Below are positions 45,721-54,082 of a stretch of DNA of 64,000 nucleotides, in pieces. This DNA is from Ruminiclostridium cellobioparum subsp. termitidis CT1112. Lineage in GTDB: Bacteria > Bacillota > Clostridia > Acetivibrionales > DSM-1351. The stretch's first letter is position 1, and each line of letters opens with the position of its first letter. The stretch lies in assembly GCF_000350485.1 (NCBI RefSeq), contig NZ_AORV01000036.1, positions 1 to 64,000 of the forward strand, written 5' to 3'. Made by a program: the position numbers and the translations under genes. A model generated the notes under the pieces. That model had not been told where the DNA came from and did no database searches. It saw only the letters and a list, made by a program, of their open reading frames with translations.

Positions 45721-45900
45721 AAAATTTTGTTTTGCTTTACAATTATTTGAAATCAACTGGTACGAGAGGACAACTTCATAAAATAAGATGCACGGTTAAA
45801 AACAATTTTTGTAATTGTTTTGGGTGCGCCCTTATTTTATGAAGTTAGTACGGAAGTTACCAGTTGATATAAAAAAGTCACATAGCTAAAGCAAAATTTA
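45721..45900. mobile_element. MITE-like palindromic element, copy B
   Basis: A 180 bp element whose reverse complement aligns with copy A (43153-43316) from TAAATTTTGCTTTA through ATATCAACTGGTA, CTTCCGTACTAACTTCATAA and GCGCACCCAAAACAATT to the far repeat. It has about 16 extra bases in the loop. The right terminal repeat includes the mscL stop codon (45898-45900), so insertion was at the very end of that gene. It fills the convergent gap between the CAP gene and mscL. No coding capacity. Confidence 0.8.
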
Positions 45901-46305
45901 TTTTTTGTTCTCCTTCAATAAATCCCTGATTTCAGTCAGCAGCTGAACTTCGGGAGATGGCACCGGAGGCTTCTCCTCCTCCTTCTTTTTTCTCCGCAAT
46001 ACATTGATCATTTTGACCATGGAGAACACAACAAATGAAATTATGATAAAATTAATGATTTGCTGTATGAAGGCACCGTAATATATTGCAACCTCAGGCT
46101 TGTCACCGGAGGCCTGAGCAAGTGTCCACCTGAAATCGGCGAAATTGATCCTTCCGATCAAAAAGCCTATTCCCGGCATGATCACCTGATTTACCAACGA
46201 AGTGACAATGGCTGTGAATGCCGAACCGATTATGATACCGACAGCCAGATCAACAACACTGCCCCTGGATATGAATTCTTTGAATTCCGATAGAAAATTT
46301 CTCAC
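45898..46305 (-). CDS. mscL: Large-conductance mechanosensitive channel
   Basis: The pentameric channel that opens at high membrane tension to release solutes during hypo-osmotic shock. 135 residues, as usual. The N-terminal helix and TM1 are FLSEFKEFISRGSVVDLAVGIIIG...AIVTSLVNQVIMPGIG (read in parts); TM2 is FIQQIINFIIISFVVFSMVKMIN. The C-terminal basic and acidic bundle helix (RRKKKEEEKPP...EVQLLTEIRDLL) is also typical. The start is GTG 46305 after GAGGAAG. The stop codon belongs to the terminal repeat of MITE copy B. Confidence 0.97.
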   Translation of the reverse strand: MRNFLSEFKEFISRGSVVDLAVGIIIGSAFTAIVTSLVNQVIMPGIGFLIGRINFADFRWTLAQASGDKPEVAIYYGAFIQQIINFIIISFVVFSMVKMINVLRRKKKEEEKPPVPSPEVQLLTEIRDLLKENKK

Positions 46306-46436
46306 GTTACACTTCCTCTTATTAATATTTCACTTAGTATTTCCCTTTTATCTTAATATTTCTCTTAGTATTTTTCAATAAGAGTATATCCATATATTTA
46401 AAATATGTCCAGTGGTCTGAACACCAGCTCTTTATA

Positions 46437-46489
46437 CATGCAAAGCATCTTCTTACAGCGTACCCTGCTGTAAGAAGATGCTTTGCATG
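46437..46489. repeat. Perfect 23 bp inverted repeat with 7-base loop
   Basis: The arms 46437-46459 and 46467-46489 (beginning CATGCAAAGCATC and ending GATGCTTTGCATG) are fully complementary around GTACCCT. It lies between the hcp stop and mscL. Neither strand has a T-run after it, so it is not a classic terminator. Short outer repeats TGTCCA/TGGACA flank it. Confidence 0.9.
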
Positions 46490-46569
46490 AAATGGACAAG
46501 ACTTCAATTTTGTATAGGTTTGTTTTATAGTAAATATTTCTTGAGGGCTTTATAATTTACAGCTTCACA

Positions 46570-48132
46570 TCAGCCGAGAATCTTTTTCAAATCAGCATCC
46601 GGAGTTGAAACAGGGCTGATGTTGAAGTTCTCAACCAGTATGTTAAGAACATTTGGAGATATGAACGCTGGCAGTGTAGGTCCAAGATAAATGTTCTTGA
46701 TTCCAAGGGAGAGCAGAGTCAGAAGGATACATACCGCCTTCTGTTCATACCATGAAAGCACAAGGGACAACGGCAGCTCATTTATATCACATTCAAAAGC
46801 TCCTGCAAGTGCGGAAGCAACCTGGATTGCACTGTAGGCATCATTGCACTGGCCCATGTCCATTATTCTTGGGAGACCGCCTATCTCGCCGATATCAAGA
46901 TCGTTAAAACGGAACTTTCCACAGGCAAGTGTCAGTATAACAGTGTCTTTCGGAGTCTTCTGAACAAACTCGGTATAGTAGTTTCTGCCAACCTTGGCTC
47001 CGTCACAGCCGCCCACAAGGAAGAAGTGCTTGATTGCTCCGGCCTTGACCGCATCGATAACCTTGTCGGCAACCGAAAGGACAGTTCCTCTTGCAAAGCC
47101 TGTTGTAACAGTATCTCCGCCGTTAATACCGGTCATTCTCCTGTCTTCCTTATAACCGCCCAATTCCAGAGCTTTATTTATAACAGGCGTGAAATCCTTG
47201 TCATCATCAATATGAACCATTTCAGGATATGCAACAACCTCGGTTGTGAATACTCTGTCATGATAGCTTGGCTTTGTGGGCATCAGGCAGTTTGTTGTGA
47301 ATAAAACGGCACCGGGTAAATTGTCAAATTCCTTCTGCTGGTTCTGCCATGCAGTTCCGAAATTACCCTTGAGATGCGGATAGGCCTTAAGCTTTGGATA
47401 TGCATGTGCAGGCAGCATTTCGCCATGAGTATAGATATTTATACCCTTATCCTTTGTCTGTTCAAGCAATTGGTACAGATCATAGAGATCGTGACCTGAA
47501 ATTACTATGAAAGGTCCTTTTTCGATTGTCAAAGGTACTTTGGTCGGAACAGGAGTACCATAAGTTTCCGTGTTTGCCTGGTCAAGCATGGCCATACAGG
47601 CGAGATTTACCTTACCGGTTTCCAATACTATAGGAAGAAGGGCATCTGCATTGAGATCCTCGCCGATTGCTCTCAGTGCCTTATAGAAGAAATCGTTTAC
47701 TTCATCATTGTTGTAGCCCAGAACCAATGCATGGTAGGCATATGCCGCCATTCCACGGATTCCAAAGAGTATCAGGGACTTCAAGGAACGGATATCTTCA
47801 TTATCATTCCAGAGTTTCTGCATATCATAGTTTGCTGCAAATGCAGAACCAAGCTGTGCTTTTTCCTTTTCAATATTTGCAATCTGTCTCCTGATTGATG
47901 CGTTATCAAAGCTTACATTTGTAATGGTGGTAAACAAACCTTCGATAACAACCTTATGAGTCTGCGCTGTGGGCCGGCCCTTTTCAGCTGCTTTTGCAAG
48001 TCCTATCAGCGCACCTGTAAGTTCATCCTGAAAATTTGATGTATCGGCTTTCTTGCCGCACACTCCTGCAGCTCCGGTACATCCCTTTCCACCTGCAGTT
48101 TGCTCACATTGAAAACAAAACATTTCTGACAT
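46570..48132 (-). CDS. hcp: Hybrid cluster protein (hydroxylamine reductase/NO detoxification)
   Basis: A cytoplasmic Fe-S enzyme that reduces hydroxylamine in vitro and protects anaerobes against nitrosative stress, probably by reducing NO. It has 520 residues. The N-terminal cysteines C-x2-C-x8-C-x6-C (FCFQCEQTAGGKGCTGAAGVC) hold the first cluster. Hybrid-cluster ligands lie in ISGHDLYDLYQLLEQTK, LPGAVLFTTNCLMPTKPSY, FFLVGGCDGAKVGRNYY, LACGKFRFND and GQCNDAYSAIQVA. No extra N-terminal domain and no Hcr reductase neighbour are present. ATG 48132 follows AAGGAGG. A Crp/Fnr regulator lies divergently 125 bases away, with a palindrome placed at about -41.5 of the probable hcp promoter. Confidence 0.96.
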   Translation of the reverse strand: MSEMFCFQCEQTAGGKGCTGAAGVCGKKADTSNFQDELTGALIGLAKAAEKGRPTAQTHKVVIEGLFTTITNVSFDNASIRRQIANIEKEKAQLGSAFAANYDMQKLWNDNEDIRSLKSLILFGIRGMAAYAYHALVLGYNNDEVNDFFYKALRAIGEDLNADALLPIVLETGKVNLACMAMLDQANTETYGTPVPTKVPLTIEKGPFIVISGHDLYDLYQLLEQTKDKGINIYTHGEMLPAHAYPKLKAYPHLKGNFGTAWQNQQKEFDNLPGAVLFTTNCLMPTKPSYHDRVFTTEVVAYPEMVHIDDDKDFTPVINKALELGGYKEDRRMTGINGGDTVTTGFARGTVLSVADKVIDAVKAGAIKHFFLVGGCDGAKVGRNYYTEFVQKTPKDTVILTLACGKFRFNDLDIGEIGGLPRIMDMGQCNDAYSAIQVASALAGAFECDINELPLSLVLSWYEQKAVCILLTLLSLGIKNIYLGPTLPAFISPNVLNILVENFNISPVSTPDADLKKILG

Positions 48133-48201
48133 AAAAAATTGCCTCCTTATATTTAGGTTATTTTTAATTCTGTTAAGATTTGTGATTGACTTTATGTGCT
48201 T

Positions 48202-48244
48202 ATTGTACTAGACTTATGACATTAAATCGGTTGCATTTGCAACC
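48202..48244 (-). promoter_or_regulatory. hcp promoter region with Crp/Fnr-type palindrome
   Basis: GGTTGC-ATTT-GCAACC (48229-48244) is a perfect dyad with 6 bp arms. On the minus strand a -10 candidate TACAAT lies at 48202-48207. The dyad centre is then about 41.5 bases upstream of the expected start site, the class II activator position. On the plus strand the dyad directly abuts the RBS of the regulator gene, so the same site could also autorepress. Confidence 0.65.
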
Positions 48245-48257
48245 AGGAGAAAAATTT

Positions 48258-48932
48258 ATGAAGGATTATTTTGAATTGCTTAAAACCGTCGCCATATTTG
48301 AAAATATAGATGAAAGCCAATATGACAGCCTGCTTGGCTGCCTTGGAGCCAGAACACAGGAATATAACAAAAATGATATAATTTTTCTTGCTGAAAGCCG
48401 GGTATCTTCGGTGGGCATAATCCTATCGGGGTCTGCCCAGATAGTCAAAGAGGATGTTATGGGCAACAGGACCATTATGTCCGAGCTGTCGGAAGGGGAT
48501 ATATTCGGAGAAGCCTTTGCCTGTGCCAATTTGAGCAGGATACCCGTCACCGTTTTGACTACCACCGGCTGCAATGTACTTTTCATACGCTTCAGCAGGA
48601 TAGTGACCACCTGCAGCTCGGCCTGCAGCTTTCATTCAACTTTGATTAAAAATATGCTTCAGCTGATTGCCCGGAAAAATATACTTTTAAACAACAGAAT
48701 GGATATTCTTTCACAGAGGACAACCCGTGAAAAACTTATAGCCTATTTTGCCATGCAGATGCAAAAGCACGGGTCAAATAAATTCAGAATCCCGTTTTCC
48801 CGCGATGAACTGGCAGATTTCCTCTGTGTCAACAGGAGTGCCCTATCCAGGGAATTGAGCAGCATGAGGGATGAGAATATGCTGAACTATAATAAGAATG
48901 AGTTTGAAATCAATAAAAACAGCTTTAATTAA
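48258..48932 (+). CDS. Crp/Fnr-family regulator, likely HcpR-like
   Basis: A 224-residue regulator with an N-terminal cyclic-nucleotide-binding-like beta barrel (~15-130; NDIIFLAESRVSSVGIILSG and SELSEGDIFGEAFA) and a C-terminal winged HTH (FSRDELADFLCVNRSALSREL, ~183-203). There is no N-terminal Fnr cysteine cluster. A TTCSSACS stretch at ~120 has two Cys. Its divergent place beside hcp and the shared palindrome suggest an HcpR-like regulator that responds to NO or related species; the signal is inferred. ATG 48258 (8 bases after GGAG) is chosen; the longer frame begins with an unlikely upstream codon. Confidence 0.87.
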   Translation: MKDYFELLKTVAIFENIDESQYDSLLGCLGARTQEYNKNDIIFLAESRVSSVGIILSGSAQIVKEDVMGNRTIMSELSEGDIFGEAFACANLSRIPVTVLTTTGCNVLFIRFSRIVTTCSSACSFHSTLIKNMLQLIARKNILLNNRMDILSQRTTREKLIAYFAMQMQKHGSNKFRIPFSRDELADFLCVNRSALSRELSSMRDENMLNYNKNEFEINKNSFN

Positions 48933-48943
48933 TGTGTTTGTAA

Positions 48944-48972
48944 TTGTTTTCAGCTCAGTGATATGATATAAT
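48944..48972 (+). promoter_or_regulatory. Promoter of the SPFH gene
   Basis: TTGTTT (48944-48949), a 17-base spacer and TATAAT (48967-48972), 31 bases upstream of the start at 49004. Confidence 0.7.
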
Positions 48973-49003
48973 TTTTAGCAAAATAAGGTTTGAGGTGCAT
49001 ATT

Positions 49004-50134
49004 ATGGCTATAATCGACAGGGTGAAATTTGACGGCCTTAGAACGAGGGATTGGATTGTCTACAAATATCCCTCCGAAGAGCTTGTTTACGGAACACAGC
49101 TCATTGTCGGCGAGGGTCAGGCAGCAATATTTGTAAAAGGCGGAACGGTATGTGATGTATTTAATGCCGGTACATATACTCTGGATGCAAAAAATCTTCC
49201 CATACTGAAATCCATTGTCAATTTGCCTTTTGGCGGAAAAACACCTTTTTCTGCTGAAGTATTCTTCCTGAACATTGCTACCAAGCTGGACATTTACTGG
49301 GGAACCTCCGATCCGGTGCAGGTCATAGACCCTAAATATTTCACCAAGCTGAGAGTCAGAGCCTTCGGCCAGATGGGGCTCAAGGTGGACAATTACCTTA
49401 AATTCTTTACCGAGCTCATAGGTATAATAGGCCCTGCCGAAATTGTCAAGTTTGATGCAATAATGGACTATTTCAAAGGTATTTTGGTACAGAAAATAAA
49501 AACCATTATTGCCAACATAATTATTAATGAAAAAATTTCAGCATTGGAAATCACCGCCAAACTGGATTCCATTTCCACCATGGCAAAGGATAAGATTTCT
49601 TCTGAATTTAAAAAATACGGCTTAGCACCGGTAAACTTTTTTATAAAGTCCATAAATTTTCCCGATGAAGATTTTGAAGAAATAAACGAAATCCTTAAAA
49701 ACCGTGCAGAGTTTGAAATCATGGGAGATAACCGCTATGTGACAAAGCGTTCCTTTGATGTGTACGACAATGCCGCCTCCAACGACTCGGGAATAGCAGG
49801 AGCCTTTGTCAGCGGCAATGTAGGAGCCGGGGTAGGTTCATCCCTGTTTGGCGAGATGGCGTCGTCGGTAAACACCAGAGCGGTTATTGACAATGCGGTT
49901 ATAAAGTGTCCTGCCTGTAGTTTTGACAATCCTGCAAATTCAAGGTTTTGCTGTGAGTGCGGCAGCCCTGTGGAAACTCCTAAAAAGCAGTGTCCAACCT
50001 GTGGAAAGACAGTCCCGGCCAACTCGAAATTCTGTCCTGAATGCGGAGCTTCAATAGGTACTAAAACCTGCTCCTGCGGAGCAGCTGTACCGGACGGCTC
50101 GAAATTTTGTCCTGAATGTGGAAAAAAGGTATGA
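49004..50134 (+). CDS. SPFH-domain protein with C-terminal zinc ribbons (YdjI/virion-core type)
   Basis: A 376-residue protein. Residues ~15-245 form an SPFH (stomatin/prohibitin-like) domain of the antifreeze/virion-core subgroup: LIVGEGQAAIFVKGGTVCDVF, then TKLDIYWGTSDPVQV and FFIKSINFPDEDFEEINEI. A Gly/Ala-rich hinge follows. Three short zinc ribbons end the protein: CPACSFDNPANSRFCCECG, CPTCGKTVPANSKFCPECG, and CSCGAAVPDGSKFCPECG (~304-374). No signal or membrane helix is present, so it is cytoplasmic and perhaps membrane-associated. B. subtilis YdjI, in a phage-shock/envelope-stress context, is the nearest type I know. The TM2 zinc-ribbon gene lies 53 bases downstream. Confidence 0.85.
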   Translation: MAIIDRVKFDGLRTRDWIVYKYPSEELVYGTQLIVGEGQAAIFVKGGTVCDVFNAGTYTLDAKNLPILKSIVNLPFGGKTPFSAEVFFLNIATKLDIYWGTSDPVQVIDPKYFTKLRVRAFGQMGLKVDNYLKFFTELIGIIGPAEIVKFDAIMDYFKGILVQKIKTIIANIIINEKISALEITAKLDSISTMAKDKISSEFKKYGLAPVNFFIKSINFPDEDFEEINEILKNRAEFEIMGDNRYVTKRSFDVYDNAASNDSGIAGAFVSGNVGAGVGSSLFGEMASSVNTRAVIDNAVIKCPACSFDNPANSRFCCECGSPVETPKKQCPTCGKTVPANSKFCPECGASIGTKTCSCGAAVPDGSKFCPECGKKV

Positions 50135-50187
50135 TTTCTTCTATAATATAGGTAGTAATCCTAAAATATAATAAAGGGGTTTTATAT

Positions 50188-50682
50188 ATGTCAGATAACA
50201 TTTGTCCTCAATGCGGTGCTCCCAACGCACCTGACACAAGAGAGTGCAAGTACTGCGGAGAAGTCTTTATTGCTAATGCATCAGCTGCACAGCCAAACGT
50301 CCAGACGCCGGCGGGCGGGCAGCAGCCTAACTATCAACAGTCCAATTTCCAGCAGTCCAACCCTCAGCAGCAATATCATCCGCCGGTACATCCAAACCAG
50401 GCGGCACAGGCACAGCAGGCTTACCACTACCAGCAAATGGTTAATGAAGGCATCAGTCCCGCCTGGCCTATCAAGAGTAAAATAGCCGCCGGACTTTTGG
50501 GAATTTTTCTTGGGGGACTTGGCATCCACAAGTTTTACATGGGTAAGGTCGGAATGGGCATATTATACTTGTTGTTCTGCTGGACCGGTATTCCCGCCCT
50601 GGTAGGGTTTATTGAAGGAATAATATATCTTGCCTCCAACGAACACAATTTCTGCATCAAACATAGAGTCAGAGTAAGATAA
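50188..50682 (+). CDS. Zinc ribbon-TM2 domain membrane protein
   Basis: A 164-residue protein. The N-terminus is a zinc ribbon (CPQCGAPNAPDTRECKYCG, residues 5-23), then a Gln/Asn/Pro-rich linker (~30-90) and a C-terminal TM2 domain: SKIAAGLLGIFLGGLGIHKF, YMGKVGMGILYLLFCWTGIPA and LVGFIEGIIYL give two or three helices. ATG 50188 follows AAGGGG. It is co-oriented with the SPFH gene, 53 bases after it, and both contain similar zinc ribbons, which suggests a common role in the envelope. The function of TM2 proteins in bacteria is not established. Confidence 0.9.
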   Translation: MSDNICPQCGAPNAPDTRECKYCGEVFIANASAAQPNVQTPAGGQQPNYQQSNFQQSNPQQQYHPPVHPNQAAQAQQAYHYQQMVNEGISPAWPIKSKIAAGLLGIFLGGLGIHKFYMGKVGMGILYLLFCWTGIPALVGFIEGIIYLASNEHNFCIKHRVRVR

Positions 50683-50714
50683 ATCTTAATAAAACGTTAT
50701 AAATTCCTATTCTA

Positions 50715-50746
50715 AAAAACACTTACCGTAAAAAGTAAGTGTTTTT
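50715..50746. terminator. Bidirectional terminator
   Basis: AAAAACACTTAC/GTAAGTGTTTTT with an eight-base loop lies between the convergent TM2 and DUF1848 genes. Confidence 0.85.
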
Positions 50747-50763
50747 GCAGTGCCAAACCAATA

Positions 50764-51687
50764 TCAACTGCCGTCCATAACATAGCAGTATTTGCAGCCA
50801 TGGAAGCATTTCATCCCGCCGGCGGTTTTCGAATAAATCCCTATATCCCTGCTGGCGGAACAGCCGCAGGCTTCTCTCTGTCCGCTGTCCTTCGCTTTTT
50901 TTACCCTTCCTCCAAAAAGCCTTTCCAGCAGCTCCCCATCAATGCACTGCCCCCGGTCCATACCTTCGATTTTCTCCAAAACCGGACTGGCGCAGGAGTA
51001 TAATTTCAAACCGTAATTTCCGGAGATCTCAGCCAGCCTTGTAAAAAAATCCATCTGCATATCGTTGTCCAGGTGTCTTATATCCAGACCGCACTGCTTT
51101 ATCCTGTTCTTTAAATGACTGTACATGGCCAGATATGAAGTTGTGATCCGGCATCTCTGCATACCCAGAGAACACAAATCCCTGCACAGCCGTTCAAAGG
51201 CTATGAGTCTTGCCTTCTCAGGCATATGGGGTGTCGGACTTATCTCACCCTTCGTTGAAATGATTACGGGGTCAAACCGTATGTTGAACTGCTCGGGTAA
51301 ATATCTTCCCAGCAGGCCCTCCAGTATTTTCAGTGTTTGGGTGTATCCGGGGACATTGGGTTCAAGGAGCCCGGAGTAGTTATTTATTGTGTATTGGAAA
51401 TACAGGTTATATTCGGTCAGGTGCCCCGGAGCATTTAAAACCCTGCTGAAATTCTTGCTCCACAGTACTATGGAATGGACTCCTTCAGGCGTCAGCTCCA
51501 CTTCATACCGTTTATCCGGAAATCTTGGATTAGGCACTTGAACCCTGCCCGCCGCAAGTACCTCCTGCAGCCAGTCATAGTGAAAGGCAGGCACATCGGT
51601 TCTCCTCGACGCCGAGATTATTGTTTTAAGCTTGACGCTTGAAACCTTTTCAACACTGTTATCCAAAAGACTCAGCTGTTCTGCCAT
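50764..51687 (-). CDS. DUF1848 family protein
   Basis: A 307-residue cytoplasmic protein with the family start TIISASRRTDVPAFHYDWL, SIVLWSKNFSRVL, QFNIRFDPVI and a C-terminal cysteine-rich end: CGCSASRDIGIYSK, then CFHGCKYCYV. The last motif (C-x3-C-x2-C) looks like a radical-SAM-type Fe-S motif at an unusual C-terminal position. The function is unknown; an Fe-S cluster is probable. ATG 51687 follows GGGGAG and lies 19 bases after the AmrS gene, so it is part of the AmmeMemoRadiSam operon. Confidence 0.87.
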   Translation of the reverse strand: MAEQLSLLDNSVEKVSSVKLKTIISASRRTDVPAFHYDWLQEVLAAGRVQVPNPRFPDKRYEVELTPEGVHSIVLWSKNFSRVLNAPGHLTEYNLYFQYTINNYSGLLEPNVPGYTQTLKILEGLLGRYLPEQFNIRFDPVIISTKGEISPTPHMPEKARLIAFERLCRDLCSLGMQRCRITTSYLAMYSHLKNRIKQCGLDIRHLDNDMQMDFFTRLAEISGNYGLKLYSCASPVLEKIEGMDRGQCIDGELLERLFGGRVKKAKDSGQREACGCSASRDIGIYSKTAGGMKCFHGCKYCYVMDGS

Positions 51688-51706
51688 GTCACACTCCCCA
51701 AAACAA

Positions 51707-52606
51707 TCATTGTTTCATAATATATGACTTTTCTTCCTCGCTGACATTGCCCACGTACACGTTGGTGAGTTTTTTCCTTAACTGTTGATACGCCTTTTTT
51801 AAATCTTCCATGCCGGTTGCCGGCTTTTTCATCCTGTACCTTGGGAAAAACCGTGATACATGAAGCACAATATCCCTGTCGACTGAAGCAAGGAAATCGC
51901 CCAGCCTGTCCAGGGTTTCATGACTGTTATTTTCTCCGGGAATAAGGAGTGTTGTTACTTCAATATGACAGCCCTCTCCGTTTGCAGCCCTGATGGTATT
52001 CATAACCGGTTCCAGTTTGCCCAGACAAATGCTTTTATAAAATTCCCCGTCACCCTTTAAATCAATATTCATGGCATCAACATAGGGAAGCAGCTTTTTC
52101 AGCGGTTCCTCATTTATATATCCGTTTGTGACCAGCACTATTTTATGTTCCCCGTCCCTTCTCTTTATCTCACCTGCAACATCATAAACATATTCGTACC
52201 AGATGGACGGTTCATTGTAGGTAAAAGCCAGGCCTATGCTGTCGGTATTCCGAAGGCTTATATCTGCCATTTCCCCGGTCGGCACATACCGGCTTTCAGC
52301 CCTGTGCTGGGAAATAGAATAATTCTGGCAGAAACTGCATTTAAAATTGCAGCCGAAGCTCCCTACGGATAATATGTTATCCCGGGGGTGGAAATGGTAC
52401 AGGGGTTTCTTTATTATAGGGTCCAGTGAAATTGAGGTTATTTCTCCGTAATTCAATGTAAACAGCTTCAGTTCATCCCCGGATTGGCCGCACTGCCTCA
52501 CTCCGCAGAACCCGACGTTCCCCTTTGCTATAAGGCAGTAGTGCGGGCAAAGCACACATCTGATCTTCCCTTCCTCGGGATGAAAAAACATAGCCTCTTT
52601 TTTCAA
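51707..52606 (-). CDS. amrS: AmmeMemoRadiSam system radical SAM enzyme AmrS
   Basis: A radical SAM protein of 299 residues related to pyruvate formate-lyase activases. The cluster motif is CNFKCSFCQNY (C-x3-C-x2-C, ~79-89). CVLCPHYCLIAKGNVGFCG at the N-terminus offers further cysteines. GLAFTYNEPSIWYEYV and LVTNGYINEEPL are SAM- and barrel-related motifs. The TTG start at 52606 overlaps the stop of the upstream AmrB-AmrA fusion (TTGA), so the two are coupled. The name reflects the genomic link with Memo and AMMECR1 proteins; the reaction is still unknown. Confidence 0.93.
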   Translation of the reverse strand: MKKEAMFFHPEEGKIRCVLCPHYCLIAKGNVGFCGVRQCGQSGDELKLFTLNYGEITSISLDPIIKKPLYHFHPRDNILSVGSFGCNFKCSFCQNYSISQHRAESRYVPTGEMADISLRNTDSIGLAFTYNEPSIWYEYVYDVAGEIKRRDGEHKIVLVTNGYINEEPLKKLLPYVDAMNIDLKGDGEFYKSICLGKLEPVMNTIRAANGEGCHIEVTTLLIPGENNSHETLDRLGDFLASVDRDIVLHVSRFFPRYRMKKPATGMEDLKKAYQQLRKKLTNVYVGNVSEEEKSYIMKQ

Positions 52607-54000
52607 GCTTCCACCTCTTTAAATCTCTCGACTTTAAACCTTTCAATTTCATAGGATTGGTTTTTTCCGATACCTGCCTTCTGCAGTGCAATGGAAACCT
52701 GTTCTTCACTGGAATCAATGCCTTCCAGCATGGGCAGCAGCAATCCCCTCTTTCTTCCGCTGGTGACAATGACTCCATAGCTTTCGGGGTCCAAGTCCTC
52801 AAAACTGCATTTTTCGGCCGGATACAGCAGGTCAACCGAAATATCCAGCTGGTACAGTTCCTCCTCCCTCAGGGGTGAGAATCTGGGATCATTAAAGGCA
52901 GCTGATATGGAATTATTAAGAATTTCTTCTCCCACCGAACCGGTAACGGCCTCTATGGTTCCTATGCAGCCCCTTAACTCACCTGCCAGCTTCAGGGATA
53001 CAAATACACCTTTTCTATCGTTCAATAATTCTTTATCTTTAATATCCTTTACCGTCAGAGACTTTCCTGTCCTGAAAAAGTTTTCAATATTACGCCTGGC
53101 AAGCCTGGTATAGGCAGGGCCTTCTTCAAGCCTTTTCACATGCCTTTCCCGGCCAAGGTTTTTTATGTCGTCAAAAATTGATCTGCCCTCGGATACCTTG
53201 AAGCGTGCAACACCGTAACCTACGCCAAACGGACCTTCATAGCTCAGGATTTCGGCTTTGGCGTCCTTTCCGTCAAGGGTTCCCGCCAGAATATAAAGTG
53301 ACCGCAGGCCACATTCTCCGGCTTCGGTGATCATAGTTCCATCAAGGTTGAACAGGCATTTGAAATCCCCCTGCTCAAGCACTTCCAGCAGGCGGGAATC
53401 AAATTTTGCGCCGTATGGACTGTACGGATAGGGGCCGTCCTTTGTAAGCCTGTGGGAAAGATCCCCCGAGGCAATAACTGCCGCCCGGGTACCGGTCTTT
53501 TGACATGCCTTCTCTATAGCCCTACCAAAAGAATAGAGCTCAATGGGCGAGAGCATTCCATATGTGATGTGGACAAGTTCAATTTTATCCAGGCTTTTAA
53601 CAAAACTCAAAGGAACAGCTGCCCCATGGTCCAGCTCCAGGGATACACCATAGGATTTTGCATTTTCCCTGTTAAGAGCTGCGACGGCAATTTGGGCCTT
53701 TTCCGCCTCCCTTATTATTTCATGCGTAAGTGTCAAATCAATTTTAATATCAAAGCTGACCTGTTTGGCTCCAAATTTACCGAAATCGCCTTTGAGGTTT
53801 TCAATCCCGGTCAGAGCCACTGCATCCCGGAAAACAGTTCCATGGGGTGTAATGACTATTATTGTGTGGATACCTGATCTGTCTATTTCCAGGCCTATGG
53901 CATCACAACCGTCTATGGTTTTCTGTATCTGCTTTTCCTGGCCTCTGCCCACCCGGGGAATTATCAGAGGCGGATGGGGCATCAAATAATAACCTTCCAT
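52603..54000 (-). CDS. AmrB-AmrA fusion (Memo plus AMMECR1)
   Basis: One polypeptide of 465 residues joins two parts of the AmmeMemoRadiSam system. Residues ~1-270 are the Memo-like/LigB-type AmrB (LMPHPPLIIPRVGRG; ITPHGTVFRDAVAL; IASGDLSHRLTKDGPYPYSP with metal-binding His). Residues ~290-465 are the AMMECR1 domain AmrA (GVFVSLKLAGELRGCIGTIE; AAFNDPRFSPL; VTSGRKRGLLLPMLEGIDS). Fusions and separate genes both occur. With amrS coupled downstream, the complete set is present. ATG 54000 follows AGGAG. The system may modify a small molecule or protein; this is not known. Confidence 0.92.
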   Translation of the reverse strand: MEGYYLMPHPPLIIPRVGRGQEKQIQKTIDGCDAIGLEIDRSGIHTIIVITPHGTVFRDAVALTGIENLKGDFGKFGAKQVSFDIKIDLTLTHEIIREAEKAQIAVAALNRENAKSYGVSLELDHGAAVPLSFVKSLDKIELVHITYGMLSPIELYSFGRAIEKACQKTGTRAAVIASGDLSHRLTKDGPYPYSPYGAKFDSRLLEVLEQGDFKCLFNLDGTMITEAGECGLRSLYILAGTLDGKDAKAEILSYEGPFGVGYGVARFKVSEGRSIFDDIKNLGRERHVKRLEEGPAYTRLARRNIENFFRTGKSLTVKDIKDKELLNDRKGVFVSLKLAGELRGCIGTIEAVTGSVGEEILNNSISAAFNDPRFSPLREEELYQLDISVDLLYPAEKCSFEDLDPESYGVIVTSGRKRGLLLPMLEGIDSSEEQVSIALQKAGIGKNQSYEIERFKVERFKEVEA

Positions 54001-54082
54001 AACCTGCTCCTAAAATATTATTTATCTTATTTTACTCAAAACGTTTTAATTCTATAAGATAATTATAATACATAAAAAGCCT

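Noticed and set aside
46437-46489. The 23 bp inverted repeat as a normal terminator of hcp
   Set aside because: No T-run follows on either strand; it is reported as a repeat instead.
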